64,000 nt of DNA from Ectopseudomonas khazarica (lineage in GTDB: Bacteria; Pseudomonadota; Gammaproteobacteria; Pseudomonadales; Pseudomonadaceae), in NCBI RefSeq assembly GCF_004521985.1, contig NZ_SBHZ01000008.1:186001-250000 (forward strand), in the 5' to 3' direction. The notes beneath the pieces are model-generated. The model did not search any database, was not told where the DNA came from, and saw only the letters and a list, made by a program, of their open reading frames with translations. The position numbers and the translations under genes were made by a program. This document shows, in pieces, positions 1 to 8,480 of the stretch (position 1 is its first letter; the number at the start of each line of letters is the position of its first letter).

Positions 1-578
1 TTGCCGAACTGCCCCTGCTGGGCGATGGCCGCGCGCAGGGTGCCGCCCTGTTCGCCAGAGAGAATGCGGTAGTAGAGCTCGCGCAGCATCGCCGGGCCGA
101 GCACCCTGGCGTCCTCGGGATCGACCATGATCTGCAGAAAACGCAGGGTCGACTGGCGCAACGGCTCATCCATCGGCGAGGCGTACATGCCCATCGGCTG
201 CGCCACGCTCGCGCCCCGCAACTCATCCACCTGCTGGATCAGCTCGCCCGCCAGACCGAAGTCCAGGCGCAGGTACAGCGCCAGCATGGGCTCCGCTTTG
301 CTGGCATCCGTCTCCATGGTGAAGGGCACCGGCACCGAGACCACCAGGTAATGCTGGGCATCGTAGATGTAGACATCCTCACCCAGGTAGCCGCGCTTGC
401 GGCCCTGGCAGAGGATGACGATGCCCGGCTCATAGAGCACCGGCGTGCGTGTCAGCGGCCGATTGCTGCGCAGAAAGCGCACGTCATCCAGCGGGCTCAG
501 GTTGTACCCTTCCTGTGGTGCGAGCTGACTCATCAGCTGCACCATGCGCGCCGTGCTCGGGTCGCTGGGTCTGGTCAT
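1..578 (-). CDS. AraC-family transcriptional regulator, N-terminal part (runs off window)
   Basis: The reading frame opens with ATG at 578 and stays open to the window edge, giving about 192 residues without a stop. The sequence matches the AraC_N-type ligand-binding half of YqhC-like regulators: a cupin-like region with VLYEPGIVILCQGRKRGYLG near residues 46-65, followed by YLVVSVPVPF. The C-terminal helix-turn-helix half lies outside the window. It starts 26 bp after the stop of the SDR gene on the same strand, so the two are probably co-transcribed. AraC regulators of this class often control an adjacent oxidoreductase gene; that role is inferred here from position only. Confidence 0.85.
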   Translation of the reverse strand, partial: MTRPSDPSTARMVQLMSQLAPQEGYNLSPLDDVRFLRSNRPLTRTPVLYEPGIVILCQGRKRGYLGEDVYIYDAQHYLVVSVPVPFTMETDASKAEPMLALYLRLDFGLAGELIQQVDELRGASVAQPMGMYASPMDEPLRQSTLRFLQIMVDPEDARVLGPAMLRELYYRILSGEQGGTLRAAIAQQGQFG

Positions 579-604
579 GCGTTGCGGCCCCTCCCTGTCG
601 AGGC

Positions 605-1438
605 TCAGCCATCGGTGGAGCGGCTGAGCGCCTCCCATTGCTCGATACTCTCGATCTGGCTCTGCAGCTTGTCACGCACCAGGGCCAGGGCGTCGCTCCC
701 CAGCAGCAGATGAGCGGGCGGCGCGGGGCTGTCGATGATCGTCAGCATGGCCCGCGCCGCCTTCTGCGGGTCACCCAGCTGATGGCCGCTCTTCTCCACA
801 CGGGCCTTGCGCACCGGATCGAAGCTCGCATCATAGTCACTGATGCTGCGTGGCGTGCGCTGCATCGAGCGGCCTGCCCAGTCCGTGCGAAACGATCCCG
901 GCGCCACGGCCGTGACATGGATGCCGAAGGGCGCAAGCTCCTTGCTCAGCGTGTCCGAGATGCCCTCCAGGGCAAACTTGCTGCCGCAGTAATAGGCGAT
1001 GCCCGGCATGGTGATATGACCGCCCATCGAGGTGATGTTGAGGATACGCCCTGCCCTTCGCTGGCGGAAATACGGCAGGAACGCCTTGCTGACCGCGACC
1101 GCGCCGAACAGGTTGACGTCGAACTGGCGCCGCATGTCCTCCAGCGAGGATTCCTCCATGATGCCCTCATGCCCGTAGCCGGCATTGTTCACCAGCACGT
1201 CCACGGGGCCGTGTTGCGTTTCGACGGCAGCGACCACCGTATCGATGGCCGCGAAATCGGTGACGTCCAGCAGCACCCCGTGGGCTCTTCCGGGCGAAAG
1301 CGCCTCGAACGCGACCCGCGCCGCGTCGCTGCGCACGCTACCGACGACGCGGTGCCCCTGAACCAGGGCCTCCTTGGCCAGGGCCTGGCCAAACCCGCTG
1401 CTGACACCGGTGATGAAGAGAGTCTTTACTGCGCTCAT
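605..1438 (-). CDS. SDR-family NAD(P)-dependent oxidoreductase
   Basis: A 277-residue classical short-chain dehydrogenase/reductase. The cofactor-binding glycine motif TGVSSGFG is at residues 10-17, the NNAG motif at 84-87, and the catalytic Ser137 with Tyr150 and Lys154 (YCGSK) are all in place, so it should be active. The length and the VAPGSFRTDW segment after the active site fit the family. The substrate cannot be read from sequence. It lies upstream of the partial AraC regulator on the same strand with a 26-bp gap. The ATG at 1438 is the first start in the frame. Confidence 0.9.
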   Translation of the reverse strand: MSAVKTLFITGVSSGFGQALAKEALVQGHRVVGSVRSDAARVAFEALSPGRAHGVLLDVTDFAAIDTVVAAVETQHGPVDVLVNNAGYGHEGIMEESSLEDMRRQFDVNLFGAVAVSKAFLPYFRQRRAGRILNITSMGGHITMPGIAYYCGSKFALEGISDTLSKELAPFGIHVTAVAPGSFRTDWAGRSMQRTPRSISDYDASFDPVRKARVEKSGHQLGDPQKAARAMLTIIDSPAPPAHLLLGSDALALVRDKLQSQIESIEQWEALSRSTDG

Positions 1439-1660
1439 GGGGCACTCCTGAAGAAATGAGGTGCAACCATGCTAGGAGCGTGAGCGCCTCGGCACGATGC
1501 CGGGCAGGATTTCATTATTGCCTGATCCTATCAGCGCGACAGGTACGCTGAAGGCCTCGGGCGAAGAGAAGTGCAGCACCAGCCGACAGCCGGAACGAGA
1601 TGCCTCGATACCCTCTGGCTCGCCTGCAGCCACACGCACACTGGTCATGTACGCGGCGGC

Positions 1661-2563
1661 TCAATCGCCTGCCAGGCCTGCCCGGGCGCCATGATCCTGC
1701 CGTGGCGAGCGGCCAAAGAAGGCCTTGTAGGCACGACTGAAGGCCGCCTCGGACTCGTAGCCGACCGCAAAACCCACGTCGCCGATGCGGCTGTCCTGGC
1801 TGGCCAGGAGGGTCCTGGCCAGCGTCAGTCGCCATTCGTTCTGGTAACGCAAGGGCGCGCGCCCCACCAGTGTGCTGAAACGCTCACAGAAACTGGAGCG
1901 TGACATGCCGGCCAGCTTCGCCAGCGCCTCGATCCGCCACTGCTGCCTGGGCTGTTCATGAATGGCCTTGAGCGCACGTGCGATACGGGCGTCGGACAGA
2001 CCGCCCAGCCACCCCGACGCGGCGCCCTGCTGGACCCAGGTGCGCAGCACGCGGATGACCGTGAGGTCGATCAGCCGCGAGACCATCAGCGCCCCGCCGG
2101 GCTGCACGTCACGGGCTTCCAGCAGCATGAAATGCAACAGCCCCTCGGACCACGCAGCGGCCTCGGCCTGCCGGATATGAATCAGCCATGGCAGGGCGAA
2201 CAACATGGCGCGGAAACTGCCGGCATCGAACCAGAAGCGGCAGATGGCGAGCGTGGCGGGGCCCTCAGCGGTCGTGAGCGTCAGGTCGTCCAGCGCGTGG
2301 GGCAGCAGGAACACATCGCCAGGCGCCAGCTGCATGGCCGCCTCCTCGTCACGGCGGATCTGCACCTGCCCCGTCTGCAGCAGGCATACGTGGGCGCTGC
2401 CGCACTCCAGCGCCAGGCGTTCGCCCTGCTCAAGCGTGGCGGAATACACGCGGTCGCCGGTCAGGCGTATCTGCGCGAGCACCTGGGACAGCAGGTCTCC
2501 GTTGGTGAAGCCTTCCAGCTGCATTTCCGGAAGAATGGTCAAGTGTTCCGGTGAATCGGTCAT
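1661..2563 (-). CDS. AraC-family transcriptional regulator with N-terminal cupin domain
   Basis: A 300-residue cytoplasmic DNA-binding regulator. Residues 1 to about 130 form a cupin-type sensor region (GERLALECGSAHVCLLQTGQ, then APGDVFLLPH). Residues about 195-290 form the double helix-turn-helix, with RIEALAKLAGMSRSSFCERF as the first motif and IGDVGFAVGYESEAAFSRAY as the second, ending in FKAFFGRSPRQ-type AraC sequence. It is transcribed away from the small membrane protein gene at 2683, which is its likeliest target. The effector is unknown. The AraC_binding_2/Cupin_6 subfamily often governs nearby oxidoreductase genes. Confidence 0.88.
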   Translation of the reverse strand: MTDSPEHLTILPEMQLEGFTNGDLLSQVLAQIRLTGDRVYSATLEQGERLALECGSAHVCLLQTGQVQIRRDEEAAMQLAPGDVFLLPHALDDLTLTTAEGPATLAICRFWFDAGSFRAMLFALPWLIHIRQAEAAAWSEGLLHFMLLEARDVQPGGALMVSRLIDLTVIRVLRTWVQQGAASGWLGGLSDARIARALKAIHEQPRQQWRIEALAKLAGMSRSSFCERFSTLVGRAPLRYQNEWRLTLARTLLASQDSRIGDVGFAVGYESEAAFSRAYKAFFGRSPRQDHGARAGLAGD

Positions 2564-2682
2564 GTCGGGATGGCGCTGCGTTGACTACTGTAAGCGCACC
2601 AGCATAGCCCAGCACGGCGCATGATCTGAAGCGATCAGGCAGCCAAAGGCTTTGCCGATCATCCAACCGGAGGAAGCACCCA

Positions 2683-3156
2683 ATGTTCGGAATCTCCACC
2701 CTTGGCTGGGTACATACGCTGAGCAGCCTGCCGGCCATTCCACTGGCTGCGTACATGTTCGCCCGTCACGGCCGCATCCTGCCCCGCTCCGCGCCCGGCA
2801 TGGCGTACCTGGTGTTCATGCTGCTGGGCGCCGGCTCGGTCTTTCTGATCGCCAGGCAGCCGGTGAGCAACATCATCGCGGCGCTCACCCTCGTCCTGCT
2901 GGTGGCAGGCTACGGGGTCGGCCACATCGGCCTGCCGGGACGAGTCGCCGTGTACCTGGAAACCATCCTGCTCAGCGTGACAGCCTTCCTGCTGATGCTG
3001 CCGACGCTATCCGAAGTGCTGCGCCGCGTGCCGGACGGCCACCCTCTGGTGACCGACCTGCATTCACCGCTGCTGATCGGCACGCAGCTCGGCCTGCTGC
3101 TGGCGCTGGTCATCGGCGTAACGGCGCAGGTGCTGCACCTGCGCCGCCGCGCCTAG
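2683..3156 (+). CDS. Small integral membrane protein, about four transmembrane segments
   Basis: A 157-residue hydrophobic protein. Hydrophobic stretches lie near residues 8-25, 42-60, 65-80, 90-110 and 130-150, connected by short polar loops, and it ends in an arginine-rich tail (LHLRRRA) that is probably cytoplasmic. No enzymatic motif is visible. A purine-rich GGAGG sits about 8 bp before the ATG (2671-2675). It is divergent from the AraC regulator, with about 120 bp between them, so that regulator may control it. I do not recognise a characterised family, so the function is open. Confidence 0.7.
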   Translation: MFGISTLGWVHTLSSLPAIPLAAYMFARHGRILPRSAPGMAYLVFMLLGAGSVFLIARQPVSNIIAALTLVLLVAGYGVGHIGLPGRVAVYLETILLSVTAFLLMLPTLSEVLRRVPDGHPLVTDLHSPLLIGTQLGLLLALVIGVTAQVLHLRRRA

Positions 3157-3297
3157 CAGTTGGGGGCTGGGGTTTGCAGACAGCGGGCGCCCTGATCTGA
3201 CCGGGAGGCCATCTGCGCTCGAAAGCTGATTCAGGCGACTGGCTGCTCGCGGCCAAAAGCAGTCATAAGTGTCTACAAATCAAGGGGCCATTCACAT

Positions 3298-3318
3298 AGC
3301 GCGCCAAACAAGCGCGCT
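3298..3318 (-). terminator. Stem-loop downstream of the SRPBCC gene
   Basis: AGCGCGC (3298-3304) pairs with GCGCGCT (3312-3318) across a 7-nt AT-rich loop. It lies just after the stop of the minus-strand SRPBCC gene. No clear T-tract follows, so it may be a stabilising hairpin rather than an intrinsic terminator. Confidence 0.4.
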
Positions 3319-3325
3319 CGATTCA

Positions 3326-3844
3326 TTAGGCATTTAACGCGTTACGTGCTGCTCCGATAAGGCCTTCCAGCCAGTCCTGATGGCCGTTGATCATCGGATT
3401 TGGCTTAGCGCGTGCAAGTTCCAACGCTGGTTCACCCTTCTGGGTTTCCTGAGTCAGTACCCGTACTCGGCCACCAGATAGGTCTTCGACTAGCCAGGCA
3501 TGATGGACGTCGAGACGGTTCTCGGCCCCTTCTTCACCCGCCCAGCCATGCCATGCAATTCGCCCTGGCTGACCATTGGCCGGCGCAACGTATTCATTGC
3601 AGCGTGCCTCGACGGGAAAACCAAAGGTCTCGAAGTAAAAACGTACGCCCTCGGCCAACTGCGGGGCGGCGTTATTGTAGTAACGGACATTTGCCGAATT
3701 GGCATAGTAACTAGGCCATTGCGTGGCGATGGCCAGCAGAGGCCAGACCTGTGCGGCACTCAGCCCGAAGACGATGACCTCGTTTGAGGCGAAGTTATCG
3801 GTGAAGCCTGGCTCATACCCCTCGGGCCAATGGATGTAATTCAT
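3326..3844 (-). CDS. SRPBCC-fold (START-like) small-molecule binding protein
   Basis: A 172-residue protein counted from the ATG at 3844. The frame is open further upstream, but MNYIHWPEGYEP is the natural N-terminus. The segment SAAQVWPLLAIATQWPSYYA is typical of SRPBCC/polyketide-cyclase-like proteins, in which a domain opens with a loading helix and the W..YY element. The centre is a beta-rich cavity (RVRVLTQETQKGEPA). Such proteins bind hydrophobic ligands in the cytoplasm; the ligand here is unknown. The gene is divergent from a LysR regulator with a short shared promoter region, the usual layout of a LysR-controlled target. Confidence 0.8.
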   Translation of the reverse strand: MNYIHWPEGYEPGFTDNFASNEVIVFGLSAAQVWPLLAIATQWPSYYANSANVRYYNNAAPQLAEGVRFYFETFGFPVEARCNEYVAPANGQPGRIAWHGWAGEEGAENRLDVHHAWLVEDLSGGRVRVLTQETQKGEPALELARAKPNPMINGHQDWLEGLIGAARNALNA

Positions 3845-3911
3845 GACGTAGTCCTTTGGGTTGGATGTGGCGCTTGCCACGATTTTGACCAGGGCATGGT
3901 GAGCGACGACA

Positions 3912-3951
3912 ATCCATAAGACCAATCGTCATTGGATAGGTTATCCATAAG
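3912..3951. promoter_or_regulatory. Candidate LysR operator in the SRPBCC/LysR divergent promoter
   Basis: The short region between the divergent genes holds two direct copies of ATCCATAAG (3912-3920 and 3943-3951). They bracket a dyad CCAAT-N4-ATTGG (3922-3935). Repeated or dyadic sites between a LysR gene and its divergent neighbour are the standard autoregulatory layout. Binding itself is inferred. Confidence 0.45.
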
Positions 3952-3952
3952 C

Positions 3953-4843
3953 ATGCGTGATATCAGGAGCCTCGATCTCAATCTGCTCAAAACCCTGAAT
4001 GCACTGCTTGATGAAGGCAGCGTCACACGGGCAGCCGAGCGCTTAGCACTCACTCAGCCGGCGGTCAGCGGCATGCTCAATCGCTTACGCGATAGCTTCG
4101 ACGACCCGTTGTTCGTCCGAGCCCAACGCGGCCTAGTACCGACCCCTCGCGCCCAGGCTCTGGCATTGCCGATAAAGCGGATTCTGGGTGAGATCGAGGG
4201 AATGCTGCAGCCGGAGGAGTTCGAGCCGGTAAGTGCAAGCTTCACCCTATCGATTGCGGCTACCGATTATGCCCAGCGCACCATCCTGCTTCCTCTGCTC
4301 GCGGAGTTGCGCCGACAGGCTCCTGGTATTCGAGTTGCCGCCCGGCCGGTAGACAATCAGCGGGTGCAACAGCAGCTGGAGTCCGGCGAGCTGGACTTGG
4401 CTATCCTCACGCCGGAAAGTACCCATGAAGGACTACACGCCAGACATCTTTATGACGAGCAGTATGTCTGTGCAATGCGTAAGGGTCATGCCGCAGCCGG
4501 CGGTTTAGATTTAGACCGCTTCTGTGCTTTGGAGCATGTCATCATGTCAATGGCAGGGGACGCTTTTAGTGGGGTGACTGACGAAGCGCTTGCCGCCCTA
4601 GGCCGTCAGAGGCGCGTTCTTCTGTCTCTGCCCAGCTTCTTACTGTTGCTGGAAGTTCTGCGCAACAGCGACCTGATTGCCGTTCTCCCTCGTCGGTTGA
4701 TACAGCCCGGAGACGGCCTACAGATCCTGGAACCACCGCTAACGATTCCCGGTTTTCGTAAGCTGCTGGTATGGCATGAGCGTACCCAGCAACACCCTGC
4801 TCATCGCTGGATTCGAGCGTTGCTAGCCGAAGTCTGTAACTGA
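3953..4843 (+). CDS. LysR-family transcriptional regulator
   Basis: A 296-residue LysR regulator from the ATG at 3953 (MRDIRSLDLNLLK); an in-frame TTG seven codons upstream is a weaker alternative. The N-terminal winged helix-turn-helix is clear (GSVTRAAERLALTQPAVSGM, then LRDSFDDPLFVRAQRG). The rest is a type 2 periplasmic-binding-like effector domain of the NodD/PcaQ-like kind. It is transcribed away from the SRPBCC gene, which it probably controls together with itself. Codon choice is slightly more AT-rich than the surroundings, which may hint at transfer of this pair. Confidence 0.9.
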   Translation: MRDIRSLDLNLLKTLNALLDEGSVTRAAERLALTQPAVSGMLNRLRDSFDDPLFVRAQRGLVPTPRAQALALPIKRILGEIEGMLQPEEFEPVSASFTLSIAATDYAQRTILLPLLAELRRQAPGIRVAARPVDNQRVQQQLESGELDLAILTPESTHEGLHARHLYDEQYVCAMRKGHAAAGGLDLDRFCALEHVIMSMAGDAFSGVTDEALAALGRQRRVLLSLPSFLLLLEVLRNSDLIAVLPRRLIQPGDGLQILEPPLTIPGFRKLLVWHERTQQHPAHRWIRALLAEVCN

Positions 4844-4870
4844 ACGCTATCGGGATCGATTCTGGCTCAT

Positions 4871-4945
4871 TCCCGACAGGCAGCTTTTGGCCGAAAGCAG
4901 TCTGTTGCCAGCGTCCGCAACCGGTCAGAAGCAGACGCGACCACT
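4871..4945. repeat. Intergenic palindromic repeat copy
   Basis: The segment containing TTGGCCGAAAGCAGTCTGT, then CCAGCGTCCGC and CAGAAGCAGACGCG, matches other intergenic copies in the window near 20703, 41563 and 46433. It sits between the LysR and tag genes and overlaps no gene I accept. Confidence 0.6.
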
Positions 4946-4972
4946 GCGCAGGTAGCGGAGATGAATCCACAC

Positions 4973-5578
4973 CTAAGGCCTCTCGAAACATTGCCGCGCA
5001 CGTTCCGCCTCTACCCGGATCGCGCAATCGGTTGCATGGTCGTTGAACAGTCCCATGGCCTGCATGAACGCGTAGACGGTCGTAGGCCCCACGAATTTCC
5101 AGCCTCGTCTTTTCAGCTCCTTCGACAGCGCCACCGACTCGGCAGAAGACGAGGCGCTCTGAGGCTCGATTGGGTCTGCTGTCCTGGGTTCGTAGCGCCA
5201 GAAGAAGGCGGCTAACGACCCTTCCGATTCAACGATGTCACAGGCTCGCTGCGCATTGTTGATGACGGCCTCAATCTTGCCACGATGGCGGACGATGCCA
5301 GGGTCTTGAAGTAACCGCTCAATGTCGCTCTCGCCGAATTGGGCAATCCGCTCGAAATCGAAGCCATGAAATGCTGCACGGAAGTTATCTCGCTTAGCCA
5401 GGATCGTTCGCCAGCTGAGGCCCGACTGGAATGCCTCGAGGCTGATCTTCTCGAACAGGCGCCTGTCATCGGCGATGGGAAAGCCCCATTCCGTGTCGTG
5501 ATACGAGAGAAACTCCGGTGCTGCTGCGCACCAGCGGCAGCGATGCAGGCCGTCGACGCCAATGATCGTCCTGTTCAC
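4973..5578 (-). CDS. tag: DNA-3-methyladenine glycosylase I
   Basis: A 201-residue base-excision enzyme that removes N3-methyladenine from alkylated DNA. The N-terminal HRCRWC plus YHDTEWG carries the cysteine and histidine that correspond to the zinc ligands of E. coli Tag, and NDHATDC near the C-terminus supplies the second His/Cys pair. FQSGLSWRTILAKRDNFRAAF and GWKFVGPTTVYAFMQAMGL are highly characteristic of the family. Translation probably starts at the GTG at 5578, which has GGGGAG about 8 bp upstream. It follows the YciI-like gene with a 4-bp gap and is probably in one operon with the TetR gene. Confidence 0.95.
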   Translation of the reverse strand: MNRTIIGVDGLHRCRWCAAAPEFLSYHDTEWGFPIADDRRLFEKISLEAFQSGLSWRTILAKRDNFRAAFHGFDFERIAQFGESDIERLLQDPGIVRHRGKIEAVINNAQRACDIVESEGSLAAFFWRYEPRTADPIEPQSASSSAESVALSKELKRRGWKFVGPTTVYAFMQAMGLFNDHATDCAIRVEAERARQCFERP

Positions 5579-5582
5579 CGCC

Positions 5583-5882
5583 TCAACTCCCCATATCCGC
5601 CAGCAGGAACTCCAGGCGGGGATCTGCCTTCGATGGTGTTACCGCTACGATTTCAGCTCGCACGACATCTTGCGCAACGAAAGGGTCGTTGCTGACCCGT
5701 TCCTCAAGCTGGGCCAGCGTGGTTCCACTCGCCAGAATCATCCCTCCAGCCTGTGGCTGGAGGCTGCCGGCCAAGTGAAAAATGCCGTCGTCGAAACCGC
5801 GTTGCAGCCAATCTTTGTGCGCCTGCATCAACTGAGCGGCCTGATCGCGCCCGGCTGAAAATCTTAGAAACACGATGAACAT
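5583..5882 (-). CDS. YciI-like protein
   Basis: A 99-residue protein from the ATG at 5882, chosen because AGGA lies 6 bp upstream; the frame is open slightly further. MFIVFLRFSAGRDQAAQLMQAH is the start of a YciI-type ferredoxin-like fold, with the conserved HKDWLQ and the SNDPFVAQDVVRAEIV segment (DPF motif). YciI-like proteins are small cytoplasmic dimers whose reactions are mostly unknown. It lies between TetR and tag, ending 4 bp before tag and starting 20 bp after TetR stops, so all three probably share a transcript. Confidence 0.85.
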   Translation of the reverse strand: MFIVFLRFSAGRDQAAQLMQAHKDWLQRGFDDGIFHLAGSLQPQAGGMILASGTTLAQLEERVSNDPFVAQDVVRAEIVAVTPSKADPRLEFLLADMGS

Positions 5883-5902
5883 CAGCGGTCCTCCCTGAAC
5901 AA

Positions 5903-6481
5903 TCATTCGGTCTTTGCGATTGCCTCATCGGCGATGCCATCAAGCCATGCGCACATGCGCTCGGCCTCGCGCTCGACAAAGCGTTTGTCTTGGAATGCAT
6001 GTGCCAGCAGTGCAACGCCCTGACTGAAAGCCAATACGTGCATGGCGAGCGAATCAGCCTCTGCCTCGTGCCCGAGTAAAGTGAATTGCTGGCCCAACCA
6101 GGTGCGAAACAAGGTAAACAGCTGGTTGGATTGCGGTTGCGCGGGATGGCCAATCTTGGCCAGCTCGCTGCAAAGTGTGCCGACCGGGCAGCCATGCCGG
6201 ATGATCTGCGCTCGATTGGTGATGACAATGAGGATGAAGCTCTTGATGCGCTCGGCGGGAGTACTGCTCAGGGCCTCCCATGCCTGCAGCATCTCCGATG
6301 TGCTCGTCATGCGGTCCCCGATGACCGCATCCAGAATCTCGTCCTTGCTCTTGAAGTGGTAGTAAAAGTTGCCACGGGAGATGCCGACCGCATCGGCGAT
6401 GTCGGCGAAAGAGGTGTGCTCATAGCCCCGCTCATAGAACAGCCTGTCCGCCTCGGAGACAATGCGCTCGCGGGTAGTCAT
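5903..6481 (-). CDS. TetR-family transcriptional regulator
   Basis: A 192-residue repressor from the ATG at 6481 (MTTRERIVSEADRLFYERG); ATG 6490 and longer versions are possible. The N-terminal TetR helix-turn-helix is clear: HTSFADIADAVGISRGNFYYHFKSKDE at about residues 20-46. The C-terminal part resembles the YxaF/AcuR-like groups, with one cysteine in HGCPVGTLC that could be redox or ligand sensitive. It is the first gene of the TetR-YciI-tag operon. Two similar 16-bp palindromes directly upstream are its likely autoregulatory operators. Confidence 0.9.
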   Translation of the reverse strand: MTTRERIVSEADRLFYERGYEHTSFADIADAVGISRGNFYYHFKSKDEILDAVIGDRMTSTSEMLQAWEALSSTPAERIKSFILIVITNRAQIIRHGCPVGTLCSELAKIGHPAQPQSNQLFTLFRTWLGQQFTLLGHEAEADSLAMHVLAFSQGVALLAHAFQDKRFVEREAERMCAWLDGIADEAIAKTE

Positions 6482-6520
6482 GCCAGTCATCCAGGTGTAC
6501 CTATCGCTTGCCCGTTGAGT

Positions 6521-6569
6521 TAGGACGTTTGACCTAATTGATAGACCAGAGCCTAGGACGATCATCCTA
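6521..6569. promoter_or_regulatory. Tandem TetR operators
   Basis: Two 16-bp dyads stand upstream of the TetR gene: TAGGACGTTTGACCTA (6521-6536) and TAGGACGATCATCCTA (6554-6569). They share the TAGGACG left half and the CCTA right end, and start 33 bp apart, about three helical turns. This matches TetR autoregulation; binding is inferred. Confidence 0.6.
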
Positions 6570-6781
6570 ACCGGTCAAGTCAGGAGGACTACCTGCCGGC
6601 TCACCAGGTCGGCCTGTGATCGCAGGCAGCCTCCCGCAACAGCAGCAATGGCCAGGAAAAGCCCCAGCGCCTGCCTTGCTAGCGAACCCGCCGATCCGGA
6701 GCCATGCGCGAGGGGGCGTCTGCTGGTCCAGATGCACCGGCCGTTATTGACAGCCGACCGGGCATCGGTAGACTCGCCGGC

Positions 6782-7147
6782 ATGAAGGCCCTCCTCCGGT
6801 TCTACTTCCTGCTGCTGGTCAGTCTGACGCTTCCCATCAACGGGATGGCGAGCCTGCTGATGCCCGCGCAGGCGTGTGCCGTACATGCCTCGCAGTACAT
6901 GCCGTCGCCCGCCATGCCTGGCATGGATCAGCAGATGAGCGCCCTCGACCCCTGTTGCGAAACGATGGCGCAAACCGGCCACAAGCAACCGTGCAAGACC
7001 GGCATGGACTGCAAAGCCGGTAGCCTGCTGCAGGTAGGCAGTGGCAAGAGCGCATTGCTGCTGATCGACCAACCGGGTCCCTTCCCCTCGAGCTTCACCC
7101 CTCTGCCTGGCGCTACCGAGCCTCTCTGGCACCCACCCCGTAGCTGA
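6782..7147 (+). CDS. Small secreted Met/Cys/His-rich protein at head of metal efflux operon
   Basis: A 121-residue protein from the ATG at 6782. Residues 1 to about 30 form a signal peptide (LLRFYFLLLVSLTLPINGMA). The mature part is rich in Met, His and Cys: AMPGMDQQMSALDPCCETMA, then HKQPCKTGMDCKAG. This looks like soft-metal (copper or silver) binding, and the position just before the TolC/CusB/CusA genes supports a periplasmic metal-handling or sensing role like the small proteins that head other HME-RND operons. I do not recognise an exact family. The gap to the next gene is about 85 bp. Confidence 0.7.
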   Translation: MKALLRFYFLLLVSLTLPINGMASLLMPAQACAVHASQYMPSPAMPGMDQQMSALDPCCETMAQTGHKQPCKTGMDCKAGSLLQVGSGKSALLLIDQPGPFPSSFTPLPGATEPLWHPPRS

Positions 7148-7232
7148 TTCCTGTCGCCTGAACGCCGGCTGCCGCTGAGCGGCCGGCTCCTGCGTGCGCC
7201 TCGCGCACGGATCAAAGACATGGAATCACCAC

Positions 7233-8480
7233 ATGCCCGTATTTCGTTTACGGCGCCGTCATCTGACGGTGGCCGTGTTCGCCGGCAGCCTGGCGTTGCC
7301 CGGCCTGGCGGCAGCCTTGAGCCTGGATGAGGCCCTGCGCCTCGCCGAAGACCAGGCCCCGTCACTGGCCGCAGAGGCGGCCAACCTGGAGGCCGCGCGC
7401 CAGTCCGCCATCCCGGCAGGCGCGCTGCCCGACCCCAGGCTCAGCCTGGGACTGCGCAACGTACCGATCGAGAGTGACGCCGCCTGGCGTTTCGACCGGG
7501 AGCCGATGACCATGCAGGCCATCGGATTCACCCAGGAGGTACCCAATCGCGCCAAGCGCCGGGCGCGGATCGAGGCAGCCAGAGCGGGCGTCGATGTCGC
7601 CGAGCAGCGCCAGCAGATCGCGCGCCTGGAGGTACGCCGCCAGGTCGCCGAGGCCTGGATCGCTACCCGCTCGGTGGACGAGAAGCTCTCGCTGTTCAAA
7701 CAACTCTATGACGAGAACCGCCTGCTCGAACGCGCCGTTCGCGCCCGCATCGCCGGCGGCGGTGGTAGCGCGGCGGACGCCGTGGTGCCACGCCAGGAAG
7801 CCGCCCTGCTCGCGGAGAAGGAAGACGAGCTGCGGCGCACCCAAGCCGTCGCCCGCGCCGCCCTGCGCCGCTGGATAGGCGCGGCCGCCGAGCAACCCCT
7901 GAGCGGTGCCTGGCCGGACTGGCCAACCGATGTGGTCTGGTACCGCAGCCATTTGCAGCACCATCCGCAGCTGCAAGCGTACGAGCCACTGACCCGCCAG
8001 GCCGAGGCACGCTTGAACGAGGCGATCGCCGACAAGCGACCGGACTGGGGCTGGGGGGTGGAGTACGGCCGCCGCGAGGCCTTCGGCGACATGCTCAGCC
8101 TCAACCTCAGCATCGACCTGCCGCTGTTCGCCGGTACCCGGCAGAACCCGCGCATCGCCGCCGAAGAGGCGCGACTGGCGCAGGTGAGCGCCGAACGCGA
8201 GGACGCCCTGCGCAGGCACACCGAGGCACTGAGCGCGGACCTGGCCGAACTGCAGCGCCTGCAAAGCACGCTCGCCCGCCTCGAACAGACACTCCTGCCG
8301 CTGGCGGCAGACAAGGTGCGGCTGACGCTTGCGGACTACCGCGGTGGCCGTGGCGACCTCGGCAGCGTGGTGGCGGCGCGCGAAGCCCTGCTGCAAACCC
8401 GTCTGCGCCGTATCGATGTGGCCCGTGATCGTGCCCTGGCCAACGCCCGCCTGCATTTCGCCTTTGGAGAGACCCCATGA
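7233..8480 (+). CDS. TolC-family outer membrane channel of a heavy-metal efflux system
   Basis: A 415-residue protein from the ATG at 7233. A signal peptide (VAVFAGSLALPGLAAA) precedes two outer-membrane-efflux repeats rich in long helices (SLDEALRLAEDQAPSLAAEA; later AEEARLAQVSAEREDALRRH). This is the CzcC/CusC type of TolC protein that forms the outer-membrane exit duct of a tripartite RND pump. Its stop overlaps the start of the adaptor gene by 4 bp (ATGA), so the two are translationally coupled. Confidence 0.9.
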   Translation: MPVFRLRRRHLTVAVFAGSLALPGLAAALSLDEALRLAEDQAPSLAAEAANLEAARQSAIPAGALPDPRLSLGLRNVPIESDAAWRFDREPMTMQAIGFTQEVPNRAKRRARIEAARAGVDVAEQRQQIARLEVRRQVAEAWIATRSVDEKLSLFKQLYDENRLLERAVRARIAGGGGSAADAVVPRQEAALLAEKEDELRRTQAVARAALRRWIGAAAEQPLSGAWPDWPTDVVWYRSHLQHHPQLQAYEPLTRQAEARLNEAIADKRPDWGWGVEYGRREAFGDMLSLNLSIDLPLFAGTRQNPRIAAEEARLAQVSAEREDALRRHTEALSADLAELQRLQSTLARLEQTLLPLAADKVRLTLADYRGGRGDLGSVVAAREALLQTRLRRIDVARDRALANARLHFAFGETP

